Part shown: piece by piece, positions 1 to 9,906 of the stretch
Position numbering within the stretch: the stretch's first letter is position 1
Layout of the letters: each line of letters begins with the position of its first letter
Origin: Ophiosphaerella korrae
Taxonomy: Eukaryota; Ascomycota; Dothideomycetes; Pleosporales; Phaeosphaeriaceae
Reading direction: 5' to 3'
DNA: 64,000 nucleotides
Assembly: GCA_028456385.1 (NCBI GenBank)
Contig: JALNQF010000029.1
Location: 124,001 to 188,000 of the forward strand
Made by a program: the position numbers and the translations under genes
The notes under the pieces: generated by a model
Seen by the model: the letters and a program-made list of their open reading frames with translations, nothing else
Told to the model about the DNA's origin: nothing
Databases searched by the model: none

Positions 1-30
1 AGGGACGAGGACGATGTTTGCTTTGGACAT
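1..30 (-). CDS. Start of an alpha/beta hydrolase-like protein (partial, runs off left edge)
   Basis: On the minus strand an ATG at 30 opens a frame reading MSKANIVLVP before the window ends. A short lysine-containing start followed by a beta strand NIVLVP is the usual opening of fungal alpha/beta hydrolases of the salicylate-esterase type, where the next residues form the oxyanion loop. Only ten codons are visible, so the family call rests on this opening alone. The gene would be transcribed leftwards, away from SEC22, with its promoter in 31-613. Confidence 0.4.
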   Translation of the reverse strand, partial: MSKANIVLVP

Positions 31-613
31 GGTAGAGAAGTTGAATGTGTGCTAAATGAAGAAGGTCGGTAATGATAATGTCTGGAGAAGGGAGGCTGAA
101 TTATAGTTGGAGCACTACCCGAGATTTTCTTGAAACCAGCTGGTTTTGGCTAATGTTTGCGGGGAACTAGACGTTAAACATCTCGGATCCGACACCGGTA
201 CCACGAGATTGTTCAGTAGCAGGCGTCGTTGTGCTCGCTAGGCGAGCCATGCAGCTGTTAGGTAGACCCTTATCCGAAATGCGCCAAGAGTCACTAGACC
301 CAAGTGTGCTCGAAGTGGAGTTAGAGACACGACGTATACAGTAGCTGTCAAAGGAAACCGGAGCGTAAAGCAGAATTGGTCAATGGCGAGGCGGAGGACG
401 TCACTGATTTTGTCTGTAAGCTTTTAGTATGCGCCATGTGCAGCCTGTGACGCAGGTGTACATGACGGGTATTGATTTAGGGTCTAGAGTACATAGTGAG
501 ATTGGGTATTATGGTTGACTCGCTACTGGGCGATTCCATCTGACAGGACACCGAAACGCCGAGGGCCCGTCTCTCTCGACAGGCCGGGTGCCGAAGCGGC
601 ACATGAAAGGCAT
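31..613. other. Intergenic region left of SEC22
   Basis: No convincing coding frame. It should hold the promoter of the hydrolase-like gene at the left edge and the 3' UTR of SEC22. Short open frames at the right end are shadows of the SEC22 coding strand. Confidence 0.5.
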
Positions 614-1427
614 CTAGAAGAAGCGCCACCAGACGAAGACAATGATGATGAAGACGAGGCCGCCAACAGGGCCGTACTGCTTGAGCAACAGCTCCCAATT
701 GATGCGCTCGGCCGCCCTTTTGTACTTCCTGCTGTCTTCGCGTAGCCGGCTGGAGATGTCGCCCATCCTCTCGAGGCTGTCGCCACGGTACAGCAGATCC
801 TCAATATTCTTTGTCATGACTTGGGTGACGTCCTTGAGCTCATCGTTGAGCTTGTCGAGGTTCTGGGTGGCTCTTGAGTCCTGGTACGTCTTCTTTGTGC
901 GCTGGATGAAGGTGTCGAACTCGACAAAGGCGTAGGGCCGACATGCCGGCGAGAGGTACTGCTGGGGCTGGTAGGTCTGGGTGAACTCGGAGGAGAGGTC
1001 GGAGAGGTAGGTGAAGGCCAGCTTGCGTGGATAGGAGCGGTCGCAGATGCAGAGGAAGCAGAGGTCGCCGTTGATGACATAGCTGGGCACCGTCAGTGAG
1101 GGGCACACACGCCTGGCACGGGGGGATGGGCAGTTACTGGTACGTGTAGGAGCCGCTCTCGATGCTCGCCTGGGGCTCTGCGTTGCGGTTCAGGCGGCGC
1201 TGCACCAGCTTGACCTTGCCCTTGGCCTCGTTGAACTCTGCGTCCGTCTGTGTGGTGTGAGTGTCACGTGCGCAGACCAGACCGGGTGTGAAGGCGCCCT
1301 ACCTCGCCATCGTCGACTGATGCGGTCAGGATGAGGCCTGCACGTGGTTAGAAAAGAGTGATGGCGCAGGAGGGGTGCGCAGGCTCTGCTCACCATCAAG
1401 CCGCGATATGATCGTGTGTTTGATCAT
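614..1427 (-). CDS. SEC22: Vesicle-trafficking R-SNARE Sec22
   Basis: Sec22 is the longin-type R-SNARE that drives membrane fusion between ER and Golgi. Four exons fit (1394-1427, 1303-1337, 1144-1247, 614-1082), giving 213 aa, the normal family length. The first exon encodes MIKHTIISRLDG, the start of the longin domain; the longin domain continues through residues 1-120. The R-SNARE helix is at about 130-190 (DELKDVTQVMTKNIEDLLYR) and a single C-terminal membrane anchor ends in VWWRFF, as expected of a tail-anchored protein facing the cytosol. All three introns have GT/AG ends and keep phase. The exon structure is inferred from homology and frame; the family assignment is secure. Confidence 0.93.
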
Positions 1428-2219
1428 GGCTCAGTCCAAGCAACAATCTGGGACAGAGATGGGGGTGACGTGAGGAAGCCAGGTGTCGTTGGCCATGGGC
1501 AGATGGCCTTTGTCCAGAGCTGCGGACACTTTGCGGAGGTCACGGGCCACCTCAACGACCGACCATGTACCTCGCCAACACTCTGCCTACCTGCTGGCCG
1601 CCTTGTCTGCTCTCTTGCCTCGTCCTCAAGCCCTCTGTTCCTTGCCCTGCGTATATCCTCTCGGCTAACCGTTTGTTCTCTGATCTATCCCCGCTTGGCG
1701 CCCCAGACAAGATGCTCAGCGAACCTTCCTCCACATCGCACCACACTCCGCCCCCATCAATCACCCAGTACAAGTGAACCCACATGTTTTCTCCCCAAAA
1801 CTCGTAATAACCTACGACCGAGCTGTCGTGCCACCAATCATTTCTCTTATGCCTTCTCGTCTGCTGCCGCCTGAGCCCTGCCTCGTTTCATTTACTTCTC
1901 CATTAAATATTATCCAAAGACTAGTCAGGCTCGCATCTACCCAAGTCCTCTATTCACGCGCCGCTACCCTCGGTGCTGGTACCATGTCTCTGCCAGTACG
2001 GTAAGTCTGAGCTTCTCCGTCTATCGTTCAGCCCCTCAACAAACGGGCCCAGTGACGTCCCCCACGACCTCGAACTACCCGCCTCCTATTGTGCCTCTGT
2101 TCACCTCCCAAATACTTGCCACCCTGTTTCAAATTAGACCCACTCTCTTGTTCCTATTGTACCCTATTGTATCCTATTGTATCCTATTGTGATTCAATTC
2201 TTGATCCTCCACAATACCA
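1428..2219. other. Divergent intergenic region between SEC22 and the ASXH gene
   Basis: About 790 bp serving as promoter for SEC22 (-) and the ASXH-domain gene (+). The part nearest the ASXH gene is C/T-rich, as in many fungal promoters and leaders, and carries the decamer repeat listed separately. Open frames here show no family features. Confidence 0.5.
2153..2192 (+). repeat. Short tandem repeat, CCTATTGTAT-type decamer, about four copies
   Basis: Four consecutive near-identical 10-nt units (CCTATTGTAC, CCTATTGTAT, CCTATTGTAT, CCTATTGTGA) lie 28-67 nt upstream of the ASXH gene start. The position suggests the leader or core promoter of that gene. No function is known to me. Confidence 0.75.
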
Positions 2220-3248
2220 ATGTCGCATACTAGTTCTAATAACTTGGACAGCCCGCCTCCCTCTTGCTCTAAATCTTCAACCCTCCAACACAAAAAAGCT
2301 CCATCGACACCGCCTGCAAGCAAAACACGAACAAAATCAGCAAAAATGACACGGCGCAAGTCGGACTCGTCTTCTCTCTCTTCGCCACTCTCCTCACCTC
2401 CTGAGACAGTAGCATCTCTTGCTTCCAGCTCTCCATTCCCACCAGCTCCCAAAGATGGTTCTTTTTCTAAAGAGGAAACAGCCATTGGGTCATTGATGCC
2501 CAGCGCAAAAACAGCAACCAAGCTCCAGCCATCGTCCCCAGTCACGCCGACAGCACTCCAGCCCGCCACCAAGCGCAGCCGCGACGACAACAACAACAAC
2601 AACAACAAAAATGAAGAATATGGCTTGCCTTCACCCAAGAAGCCTGTAACTTCGACCAACGCCAAAGGAAAAGCAAAGACTCCTCAGAAGAAGCCTCCCA
2701 CCAAAACCTCAGGCCCAAAGAAGCCCGCAAAGAAAGCCGCTCCTCCCCTACCACCACCCTCCACCCGTCCAACCCGCACCCGCAAAGCCCCCGAGCGCTT
2801 CGCCTCTCTCCCGACCCCCAAACCCCTCCTGCGCAAACGCCCCACCAAACCCTTCGACCCCACCTACCTCACCACCAGTCCGTCCTCGCGCCTCCTAAAA
2901 GCCGACATCTTCCACCTCCTCCTCGAGCCCGCCGCCTGGACCTCTCTCACCCCGGCCCAACAAATCACCCTACTCTCCATGCTGCCCCAATCCGGCGCAA
3001 CCACCACTCTCATCGCCAAACTCGCCGCCGGCGAGGAGGTCTCTCGGCCCCGTGAGTTTACCCTCAACAACAACTGCTTTCGCACCGATGTCGCCAAGTT
3101 CAAGGAGGACCTGGGTAATGGCCACCTGATGCCTGGGTGGCTGGCTAGCGCGCGCAAGGCGGTGAGTGAGCGCGCTGAGGGCAAGTTTGATCAGTGGAAG
3201 GCTGCTGAGGCGGAGGCTTGGTGGGGGCAGAAGGGGGATGTGGCGTAG
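2220..3248 (+). CDS. ASXH/DEUBAD-domain nuclear protein
   Basis: A single-exon 342-aa protein. Residues 1-215 are low-complexity, Ser/Pro/Lys-rich and basic, with runs such as KKPVTSTNAKGKAKTPQKK, typical of a disordered chromatin protein. Residues 222-335 form a compact domain: a helix with LLKADIFHLLLEPAAW, then LTPAQQITLLSMLP, then LNNNCFRTDVAKFKEDL and GHLMPGW. This order (LLxxLP, NNxxF, terminal xPxW) matches the Asx-homology (ASXH, or DEUBAD) domain, which in animals ASXL binds and activates the deubiquitinase BAP1/Calypso. A role as a cofactor of a fungal UCH-type deubiquitinase is inference from the family. The start at 2220 is the first ATG of the frame. Confidence 0.8.
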   Translation: MSHTSSNNLDSPPPSCSKSSTLQHKKAPSTPPASKTRTKSAKMTRRKSDSSSLSSPLSSPPETVASLASSSPFPPAPKDGSFSKEETAIGSLMPSAKTATKLQPSSPVTPTALQPATKRSRDDNNNNNNKNEEYGLPSPKKPVTSTNAKGKAKTPQKKPPTKTSGPKKPAKKAAPPLPPPSTRPTRTRKAPERFASLPTPKPLLRKRPTKPFDPTYLTTSPSSRLLKADIFHLLLEPAAWTSLTPAQQITLLSMLPQSGATTTLIAKLAAGEEVSRPREFTLNNNCFRTDVAKFKEDLGNGHLMPGWLASARKAVSERAEGKFDQWKAAEAEAWWGQKGDVA

Positions 3249-4742
3249 CTGTGAGAAAGAGATGGTTGAGGATTACCGATTTGGTGGTTTGCCGATACGG
3301 CGGGATATGGATTTATTGGGTTGCGATCGATGCGACATGGTATGTGTGCTTGGGTTTTGACACAAGGGATATTTTATGGTGGTTCGTGGCTTCGCGCTAT
3401 CTTGCGCTGCTTATGGATGGGATTTGCTTAGCTGCTTTATATCAAATCTTGTGTCATGAAACTTTTTTATTTTTTTATTTTTTTTGCTTTTCGTTGTGAA
3501 TATTTGTGTGGGCGAGTTGTCGTTCTTGCTGGTGCTAATTGATTTTTTTTAGAAATATGTTTGGGCACATTTGGCGCTTGTTTAATGTGGAGTTACTTGT
3601 GAGTTCGCCGACTGTGGAAATGGCAATCGAACATGTTTGCTGTTTGAGAAACTCAATCATCCGGGCTTGACGACCACGGTAACACGGCTGTCAACAGAAA
3701 GCCATCAGAAAAGAAGCCGAATTGCAGTTAGTGAGTGATAGTATATTTGTACCTGAATCCTTTTTATTCTTCACCGCTGCCGATTTAATCAAATGGAAAT
3801 ATCAACCGGCCATTTAACGTCTATATACACCACTTTTCCTGCAGCTAGATTTACTACGTACAGATAGCTCATTTTTCAACGCAATCCCGCCAGCCGAACC
3901 TAGCCACGATATATGGTAACGGTTGCTCATGGTTATATATACATCAACTCAGGGGCACAATCTTTGATAGCACTAAATCGCCGCCACCAGGCTCTCAACT
4001 TGCATCGAAAATCGAGTGTAAAGATGCTATATAGTAAGTTATCGAAATTACAAAACCCGATTTACAATTGTCACATTTTCGTGCACTATTGGAGATTTTA
4101 GATGAGTCAACAGTCGCACAGTGAAAAAGAAGGGGCTCGTTTATCGCTAACAACGGATAACGACTCTTGAGGACACAAAGAATAACGGCCATTCTGTATA
4201 TATCGCAACGACTGATCTTTGTTCGAGCTTGGTTCGAATCGTGTTCGACACTGCAGAATCGAGGACGGCACCAGCAGGCTTATGGAACTGACCAAGCTCC
4301 CTAACGAAACCGTCTAAACGACCTGCCGTCAGAACATTGCCGCCAGAACATTCTCGCCAGTGTCTACGTAAAGACCTTAGTGAATGTTTATGCCCCTCCA
4401 CGAGGTTTCTCCGGTCCCACGCCCCCGCCAGCAACCCGCTGCAACTCGCGTGAGTTAGGTGACTTATAGCACAGGTGAATCAGCATCGTTTCTGCCTGAG
4501 ACTACCCCTGCTAAGCAGCTCTAGCGTCGAGTTCCCCCTCTTTAAATAGGTCTGCGGCTCTACTCTTTTTTTTTTCTCTCCCCACCATTGTCACCCAGCT
4601 TCCCAATTACTCAACCCGCGTGAGTAAGCGACCAAAGTTACGACAATTACGAGAAAGACAACATTTTGCACAAGCAATTGAGTTTCTATTGTTCTTTCCG
4701 CAAGCGAACAATCGAAGAGTTTTCAAGGTGGAGGATCATCCA
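3249..4742. other. Intergenic region with promoter elements before the coiled-coil gene
   Basis: About 1.5 kb with no supported gene. Near its right end are a TATA-like CTTTAAATAG (about 4540) and a pyrimidine tract (4560-4582), consistent with a core promoter. At 4620 a perfect GTGAGTAAG donor-like sequence follows, so a 5' UTR intron ending shortly before the ATG at 4743 is possible. The open frame beginning at 4620 starts with GTG and is not a real start. Confidence 0.45.
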
Positions 4743-7570
4743 ATGCCAGATGCCCCGCGCTATGAGGAACCCATCCATGAGCAGCCAGTCCAAGAGACAC
4801 CCATAGGAGGACTTCCTGACCTGATCCCCTATAAGCTGCTCTCCAGCATTCACGACGCCTTCAAGAATGCGCTTCTACGTTTAAGGGATTCCTCCGACAT
4901 TATCATCCCTCTCCTTCATGAGATTTTGTGCAAAGCCGGCGATTTGCCTAAGTTTCTCGGCATACCTACGAACGTTGTAATAGACGCGCTGATGCGAACC
5001 ACCGTCAGCATGATTGCTGCCGGTGGCTGCGTTTCCCTGATCGCAGCCTTCAAGATGAGAATCCCAGTACCACGTGGGCAGGACGCATGTGCCTGGAGGA
5101 ACAACGTCAACGCCGTGTTCGAATGGTTTGATTGGTATCTCAAGAACGATGCCGAGTTGTGCGCGGCGATTGAAGAAGCACATGTGCACTACAACAAACT
5201 ACGCCCAGCGAAAGATTGGGACTGGCAAGTGGAAGCGGATGAGCTGACGGATGTGCTGTTGGCCACTATGCGGCCCGGAATCGAGAAGGATGACAAGAAA
5301 GCGCTAACGGATGGACTGTTAGCCACTATGCGGCCCGAAATGAGCGAGGCTGACAAGGAAATGTTAACGGATATGCTATTATCCACTACGAAGCCTGAGA
5401 TGAACGAGGCAGAGAAGAAAGCGCTGGCGGGTGTGCTGTTAGCCACTACGGGGCCTGAGATGAACGAGGCAGAGAAAGAAGCGCTTTCGCAAGCTGCAGA
5501 CGAAGAATGTGAAACGATGCTAAGGACTGAACTACGAAAACAGGACGAAGCGAAGGAGAAGGAGAAGGAGAAGGAGATCAAAGAGAAGAAAGAAGAGGAA
5601 GAGCGATTGGTGAAAGCCCGAATTATTGAAACAGGCGACCTTCGCAAAAAGTACGCACCCGAAGGTTTTGTAGAGGATTGGGAGCAAGCACACAAAGACC
5701 TGGAATCGGCCTATAATTCGTTGAAATATGATCACCTCCTCGTTACCTCACAGAATAATGCCCTGCGCCGACAACTAGAACAGCAACACCTGAGGGGCAC
5801 CGTCAGGAACTCAAGGATACCAACGACCAGCTGGCTGCGGCGAATGCGAAAGTTGCAGAGCTAGACGGCCTGATCCGAGCTGGGAATCAAAGCATGAAGC
5901 AGTTCCAAGAGGGAGCGCAAGAACAGCTGGAAGAAGCCAACAAGGAGATCGGGGTGTTACATGACGAGAAGCGTAATCGCCAGCGTTTTATCACACTGCT
6001 TCAAAAAAAGGTCAAACTGCTTCAAGAAAGGCTTGACAGGACCTCTCCGGGTCAAGACAGTGCCCTTCAACAAAATCAAGCCAGTGTAAAGGCACTGAAA
6101 AAAACCCTTGCCGAGTCACAACTTGAGGCTAAACGTCAAGCCCAGCTTGCCATGGAGCGAGGAGCAGCTCTAGACCAGATGAAAGATGCCTTCGAGAAGG
6201 AGAAGCGACGTGCTGACGATAGCGAGCACGAGAAGCATCAGATAATGTTGGCGGCGGCGGAGCAACAAATGCAGGCCGCGATTGAGCAAGATGTGGCCAG
6301 GGACCACGAGAAGCATCAGATGGAGTTGGCGGCGGAGCAGCAAATGCAAGCCGCGATTGAACAAGCTGTGGCCAGGGACCACGAGCATGAAAAGCTGGAA
6401 GAGCAGAGGTTGGCCACCCTGCGACAGGCACAGAAAGACCTGGAAGAGCAGAAACTGCGCGCCGATGAGAACGAGCGTGTCCTGCAACAGGCAAACAACG
6501 ACCGGGAGGAGCAGAAACTACGCGCCGATGAGAACGAGCGCGCCATGCAGCAGCTGAAGAAAGACCTGGAAAAGCAGGAGCTACGTGCCGATGAGAACGA
6601 GCGCGCTATGCAACAGCTAAAGAAAGACCTGGAAGAGCAGAAGTCACTTGTCGCCAAGAGCGAGCAAGACCTGCAGCAGGCACGTGAGAAAGCGGAGGAG
6701 CAGGTACAGGGCTCGGCGGAACAGGAAGAAGTCCGTGGAGCGATAAAGAGGTCGGGATCTGAAACCAGTAAGTGCTTAAAGCAGTCTTCGATATTCCTGT
6801 CCATTACTAACAACCTCACAGGACGTCTTCCACCGCTCCGCACCCCTCGCCGCACTGAACCACTCGTGTTCAGCACTCCTCGAGATGACATTTTCGTACC
6901 TCTCAACAACCCCTTGTCTCCGTCGTCCGCTGCTCGCTCAAGCAGAATCGGAACACCACTAAGGAGTGCGAACAAGAAGGTTAAGGTATCGGATGAGACG
7001 AGCGAGGCAAGCGAGCTGAGCGAAATCAGTGATGTGAGCGCTCTTGGAGCAGAGATGACGAAAGGTCAAGGTGAACAGTCCGTGAGCAGCCCCCAGTCGA
7101 GTACACCATCATCAACGCGTGAGACCGGTGGAGAAGTCAGTGACGAAGAGGTTAGTAGCCTCTCTCAGTCGAGTACACCATCGGCAAAGCGTAAGAATGA
7201 TGGAGAAGTCAGAGACGGGGAGGCGCCGAGCAAAAGGGCAAGGAGGATCATTGCCGCAGCGCCTGTACGAAGGCTAGCACTGGACCTGAGTAATATCCCA
7301 GTGATGGCAAGGCCTGACGGTGCTGCTCCTGTGCCTGCCACTATAGGCTCGCAGGCTAACGGTCCTTCGACCGGAATGGCTGCCTCATCAACCTCACCGG
7401 TGAGACGGAGTGGACGCAGCGTTGCAAGGCCACAGAGCTACAACGTCCAGAGACTTGTCGAGCAGGCTTCCGGGACTCCAGCAAGAGTCAATTCGCCATC
7501 GGTTCGCAAGAGCTCTGCTCCACGGTCGCGGTCGCCTACCAAGAAATCTGGTAGCCCAAAGAAGCGCTGA
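4743..7570 (+). CDS. Long coiled-coil protein with an apparent one-base frameshift
   Basis: I do not recognise the family. The start is the ATG at 4743. The first frame runs to a stop at 5864 and the protein clearly continues in another frame (EGHRQELKDTNDQLAAANAK) to 7570; the switch must lie between about 5756 and 5861, most simply at the GGGG run near 5794. Residues 165-250 carry four 20-aa repeats (LTDxLLATMRPEMxEADKxA). From about 270 to 670 it is a highly charged coiled coil with further internal repeats (ADENERAMQQLKKDLEEQ). A 54-nt intron (6768-6821, GTAAGT...ACTAAC...ACAG) contains no stop. The C-terminal 250 residues are Ser/Pro/basic, ending SPTKKSGSPKKR. A scaffold or nuclear structural role is a guess. 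The gene is either expressed with a sequencing error, or disrupted. Confidence 0.65.
5236..5490 (+). repeat. Four tandem 60-bp repeats coding for 20-aa units
   Basis: In-frame tandem repeats within the coiled-coil gene. Each unit encodes LTD-x-LLATMRPEM-x-EADK-like sequence, beginning at LTDVLLATMR, LTDGLLATMR, LTDMLLSTTK and LAGVLLATTG. The units differ by several substitutions, so the array is not a recent duplication, but it may still vary in copy number between strains. Confidence 0.8.
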
Positions 7571-8258
7571 GGGCCTTGAGAAGGGCGTCGGACGGGGAAT
7601 GGATAGTTGAAGATTGTATTGATTTGGTACTACAACGGCTGGTTTTTTGAGAGAGAGAGATGTAGCACGACGTTCATGTGCTTGAATTGCAAGGTTTACT
7701 TCTAAGTACGTATTAGCAGATAAAAGGAAATCAGTGTGCTCAGTTACAGGGTTTTTGAGAAATCTCAGCAATCGTTTGTGCAAATTGCGCTTTACTCTTT
7801 GACATTCTTACGAAACAGCTATCTTGATAGACACATCATCAAGTTCAATAGAGCATTGTTAGCGACAAGAAAAACTTTGCGAAAATCCCATGGACCATAG
7901 TTACCACTGTCACTCAGTTACTACCACGAACGAGACCAAGGACCATTTCCCCGCTGGAAATTTATTTGAGCATGTTGTGCGGAGGTAGCCAGGCTTTAAT
8001 AAAGACCCAGTCTGGGTAACCACGGTACCAAAGGAAGCCCTCACGCCGAGGAAACATGGTTCTACAATCCCAATGGATATATTAAATACATGTCTGACCT
8101 CTCTATCAGAGATCATTCTGATCTGAGTTTACCCAGCCCTTATTTCTAAAACAGGAAAACTATTACCCTGCAACGCATTTCAACCTCCGTGAGCATGCTG
8201 GACACTTTTTTATCATTTTCTCCTCTCAGTCTACAACATCATACGAAAGACGTTTGGA
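7571..8258. other. Intergenic region between coiled-coil and RING genes
   Basis: About 690 bp, A/T-rich compared with its neighbours, with no supported gene. It should contain the 3' end of the coiled-coil gene and the promoter of the RING gene. Confidence 0.45.
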
Positions 8259-8855
8259 ATGACCATAGCATGCTCACAAAAAATCACAAAGGACAAGTTC
8301 CTTCGAACTCTTACTCCTGTCCACGTGGAATCGCTCACGGAGGAATGTGCCATCTGCCTAGAGCTTTTGTGCAGCAAGCACACAGCCATTCGCATTCCTA
8401 CTTGCGGCCACGCGTTCGGTGCAGAATGTCTCGTGAAGTGGTTTAGAGAGGGCAAAAACACTTGCCCAATGGACCGCTACGAACTCTTCCCTGCTGTTTT
8501 CTCCGCTCCTGTGTACCGAGCTATCAGCTGCTTGGAATACAATGAAGGGGATCGTTTCGTCTACCGTGGCTGTTTCACGCGCTCCGGCAGCCGTAGATTT
8601 CTATCTCTCCTGTATCTCGAGGTCTGTGATTATCACTCTGTCCCCAGGAATATGGTACCTGAGGAGGATCTTAAATGCCTCATTCTTTACGCCTTGCCAG
8701 GAGGCATCAACCTGAAAATGCATGCATATCTTGTGCTGCAGAAAGTAGCGCTTCATCTATCAACCTATTGTTGGCCAGGTTTTGAGGGCATGCTGAATTT
8801 GAAGGATTGTGAGAAGCAGATTTGGGCAGTGCTTGGTTTATCCAATGAGTATTGA
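8259..8855 (+). CDS. Small RING-type zinc-finger protein
   Basis: A single-exon 198-aa protein with one RING-like finger at residues 30-72: CAIC (30-33), CGH (49-51), C57, then CPMD (69-72). RING fingers usually act as E3 ubiquitin ligases by recruiting an E2. Here the position usually held by His/Cys after the CxH pair is Gly54, and the last ligand is Asp72 instead of Cys. Gly at the first position occurs in other fungal RINGs as I recall them, and Asp can bind zinc, so activity is uncertain. The remaining 125 residues have no recognisable domain. The start was taken at the first ATG; TTE(C) spacing gives a short N-terminal arm. Lineage-specific small RING proteins of this kind are common in Pleosporales. 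Confidence 0.65.
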   Translation: MTIACSQKITKDKFLRTLTPVHVESLTEECAICLELLCSKHTAIRIPTCGHAFGAECLVKWFREGKNTCPMDRYELFPAVFSAPVYRAISCLEYNEGDRFVYRGCFTRSGSRRFLSLLYLEVCDYHSVPRNMVPEEDLKCLILYALPGGINLKMHAYLVLQKVALHLSTYCWPGFEGMLNLKDCEKQIWAVLGLSNEY

Positions 8856-9906
8856 TCGGGTGACAGGGGGTTCGTTGTTGTCAATGCATTATTTGTTTGG
8901 TGGGAAATATCTTTTTTTTTTCATGACTAAGTTTGTTGCATTTACTGAGTAAAGTCGAAGTTTTCGTGTGTTGAGGCATCTTGGCCATGCGCGATTTGCG
9001 TTCTGGATTTTGAGCATCTAGGTACAGAGACTACGAGGGGCTGAGGGTGACTCGGATCGGGTTCAACATCAATGCAATCTTTGATGTCACTCGTGGAGTC
9101 CGTAAAAACTGCGGTTAAATCAAGTGTCGCCTTGGCACGATGCAAGAAATCAATTTTGTGCATGTAGTTGATGCCGCTGTGAAGCAACGCACCTTGCAGG
9201 TGTGCAGCTGTTTCCCTCCCACAAAGGCGTTGCACGTCACAGCCCCCGGGTTTACACAAAACTAGCATTTGGACCATGAAATTAGTCAAAAGCTCCTAGA
9301 TCACAATTTCCGATGCGATGCTTTGGGTATTTGTGGCAAACGCCGACGGAATGCATGTCACATGATTGGGTGACTAAAACCGCGCTCAAAAATATCGCTG
9401 ACACTATTGCTTGCGTGTTCACCACTCTTGCATTGAACTTCTTACAGCGCCGCTGCTGCCAAGCTGAAAATTGCACACGTCGTTAGCATGTGCTAAGATT
9501 AATTCCGTTAACGAACATATTTAGTGGCACCTCTCATCTTCAGAAATTCTGGCAGTCCTTGCAAGCCAGACGTCAACTCGGTCGGCTACGGCCACTTGAA
9601 GAATTCTCACCACTAGGGGTTCATATTCACCCCACAACAATAGGAACCGCCCTATTGTGCAAGCTATTGTGTCCCTAGGCTGGTTTTCTCTTACTTCCAC
9701 AATTCAAACTCCACAATTGAACCCCCCAACTCCAGCCTCCGAAATTGACCCTCCATAATTCGACCTCCATAATTCAACCTCCACAGTTCAGCCCAGCTCT
9801 TGGCGATAAAAATCAAGGCGAGCGTCTACAAAATTCCAACATTTCCCAAGCAAATCGATACTAGAACGAAGCTCATCAAAACTACCATTTGCCAAATCCC
9901 GTAAGC
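8856..9906. other. Intergenic region between RING and AT-hook genes
   Basis: About 1.05 kb. The open frame at 8942-9289 (-) starts with TTG and shows no domain, so it is not called. The last 250 bp are the presumed promoter and leader of the AT-hook gene and carry the repeat listed at 9695-9795. Confidence 0.45.
9695..9795 (+). repeat. Degenerate tandem repeat CTCCAnAATTCAAC in a promoter/leader
   Basis: About seven imperfect 13-15-nt units with the core CTCC-A-(T/C)AATTCAAC (for example CTCCATAATTCAACC and CTCCACAATTGAACC). They lie 110-210 nt upstream of the AT-hook gene start. A C/A-rich strand-asymmetric leader is possible. Confidence 0.65.

Noticed and set aside
4228..4242. GGTTCGAATC resembling a tRNA T-loop
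   Set aside because: Flanking bases do not form the T stem or an acceptor stem.
4620..4742. Apparent N-terminal extension of the coiled-coil protein
   Set aside because: The frame begins with GTG within GTGAGTAAG, which looks like a splice donor; the real start is the ATG at 4743.
5189..5695. 168-codon Ser-rich minus-strand frame
   Set aside because: Antisense shadow of the repeat-containing coiled-coil gene.
8942..9289. 115-codon minus-strand frame
   Set aside because: TTG start, no domain, no splice partner; likely chance.
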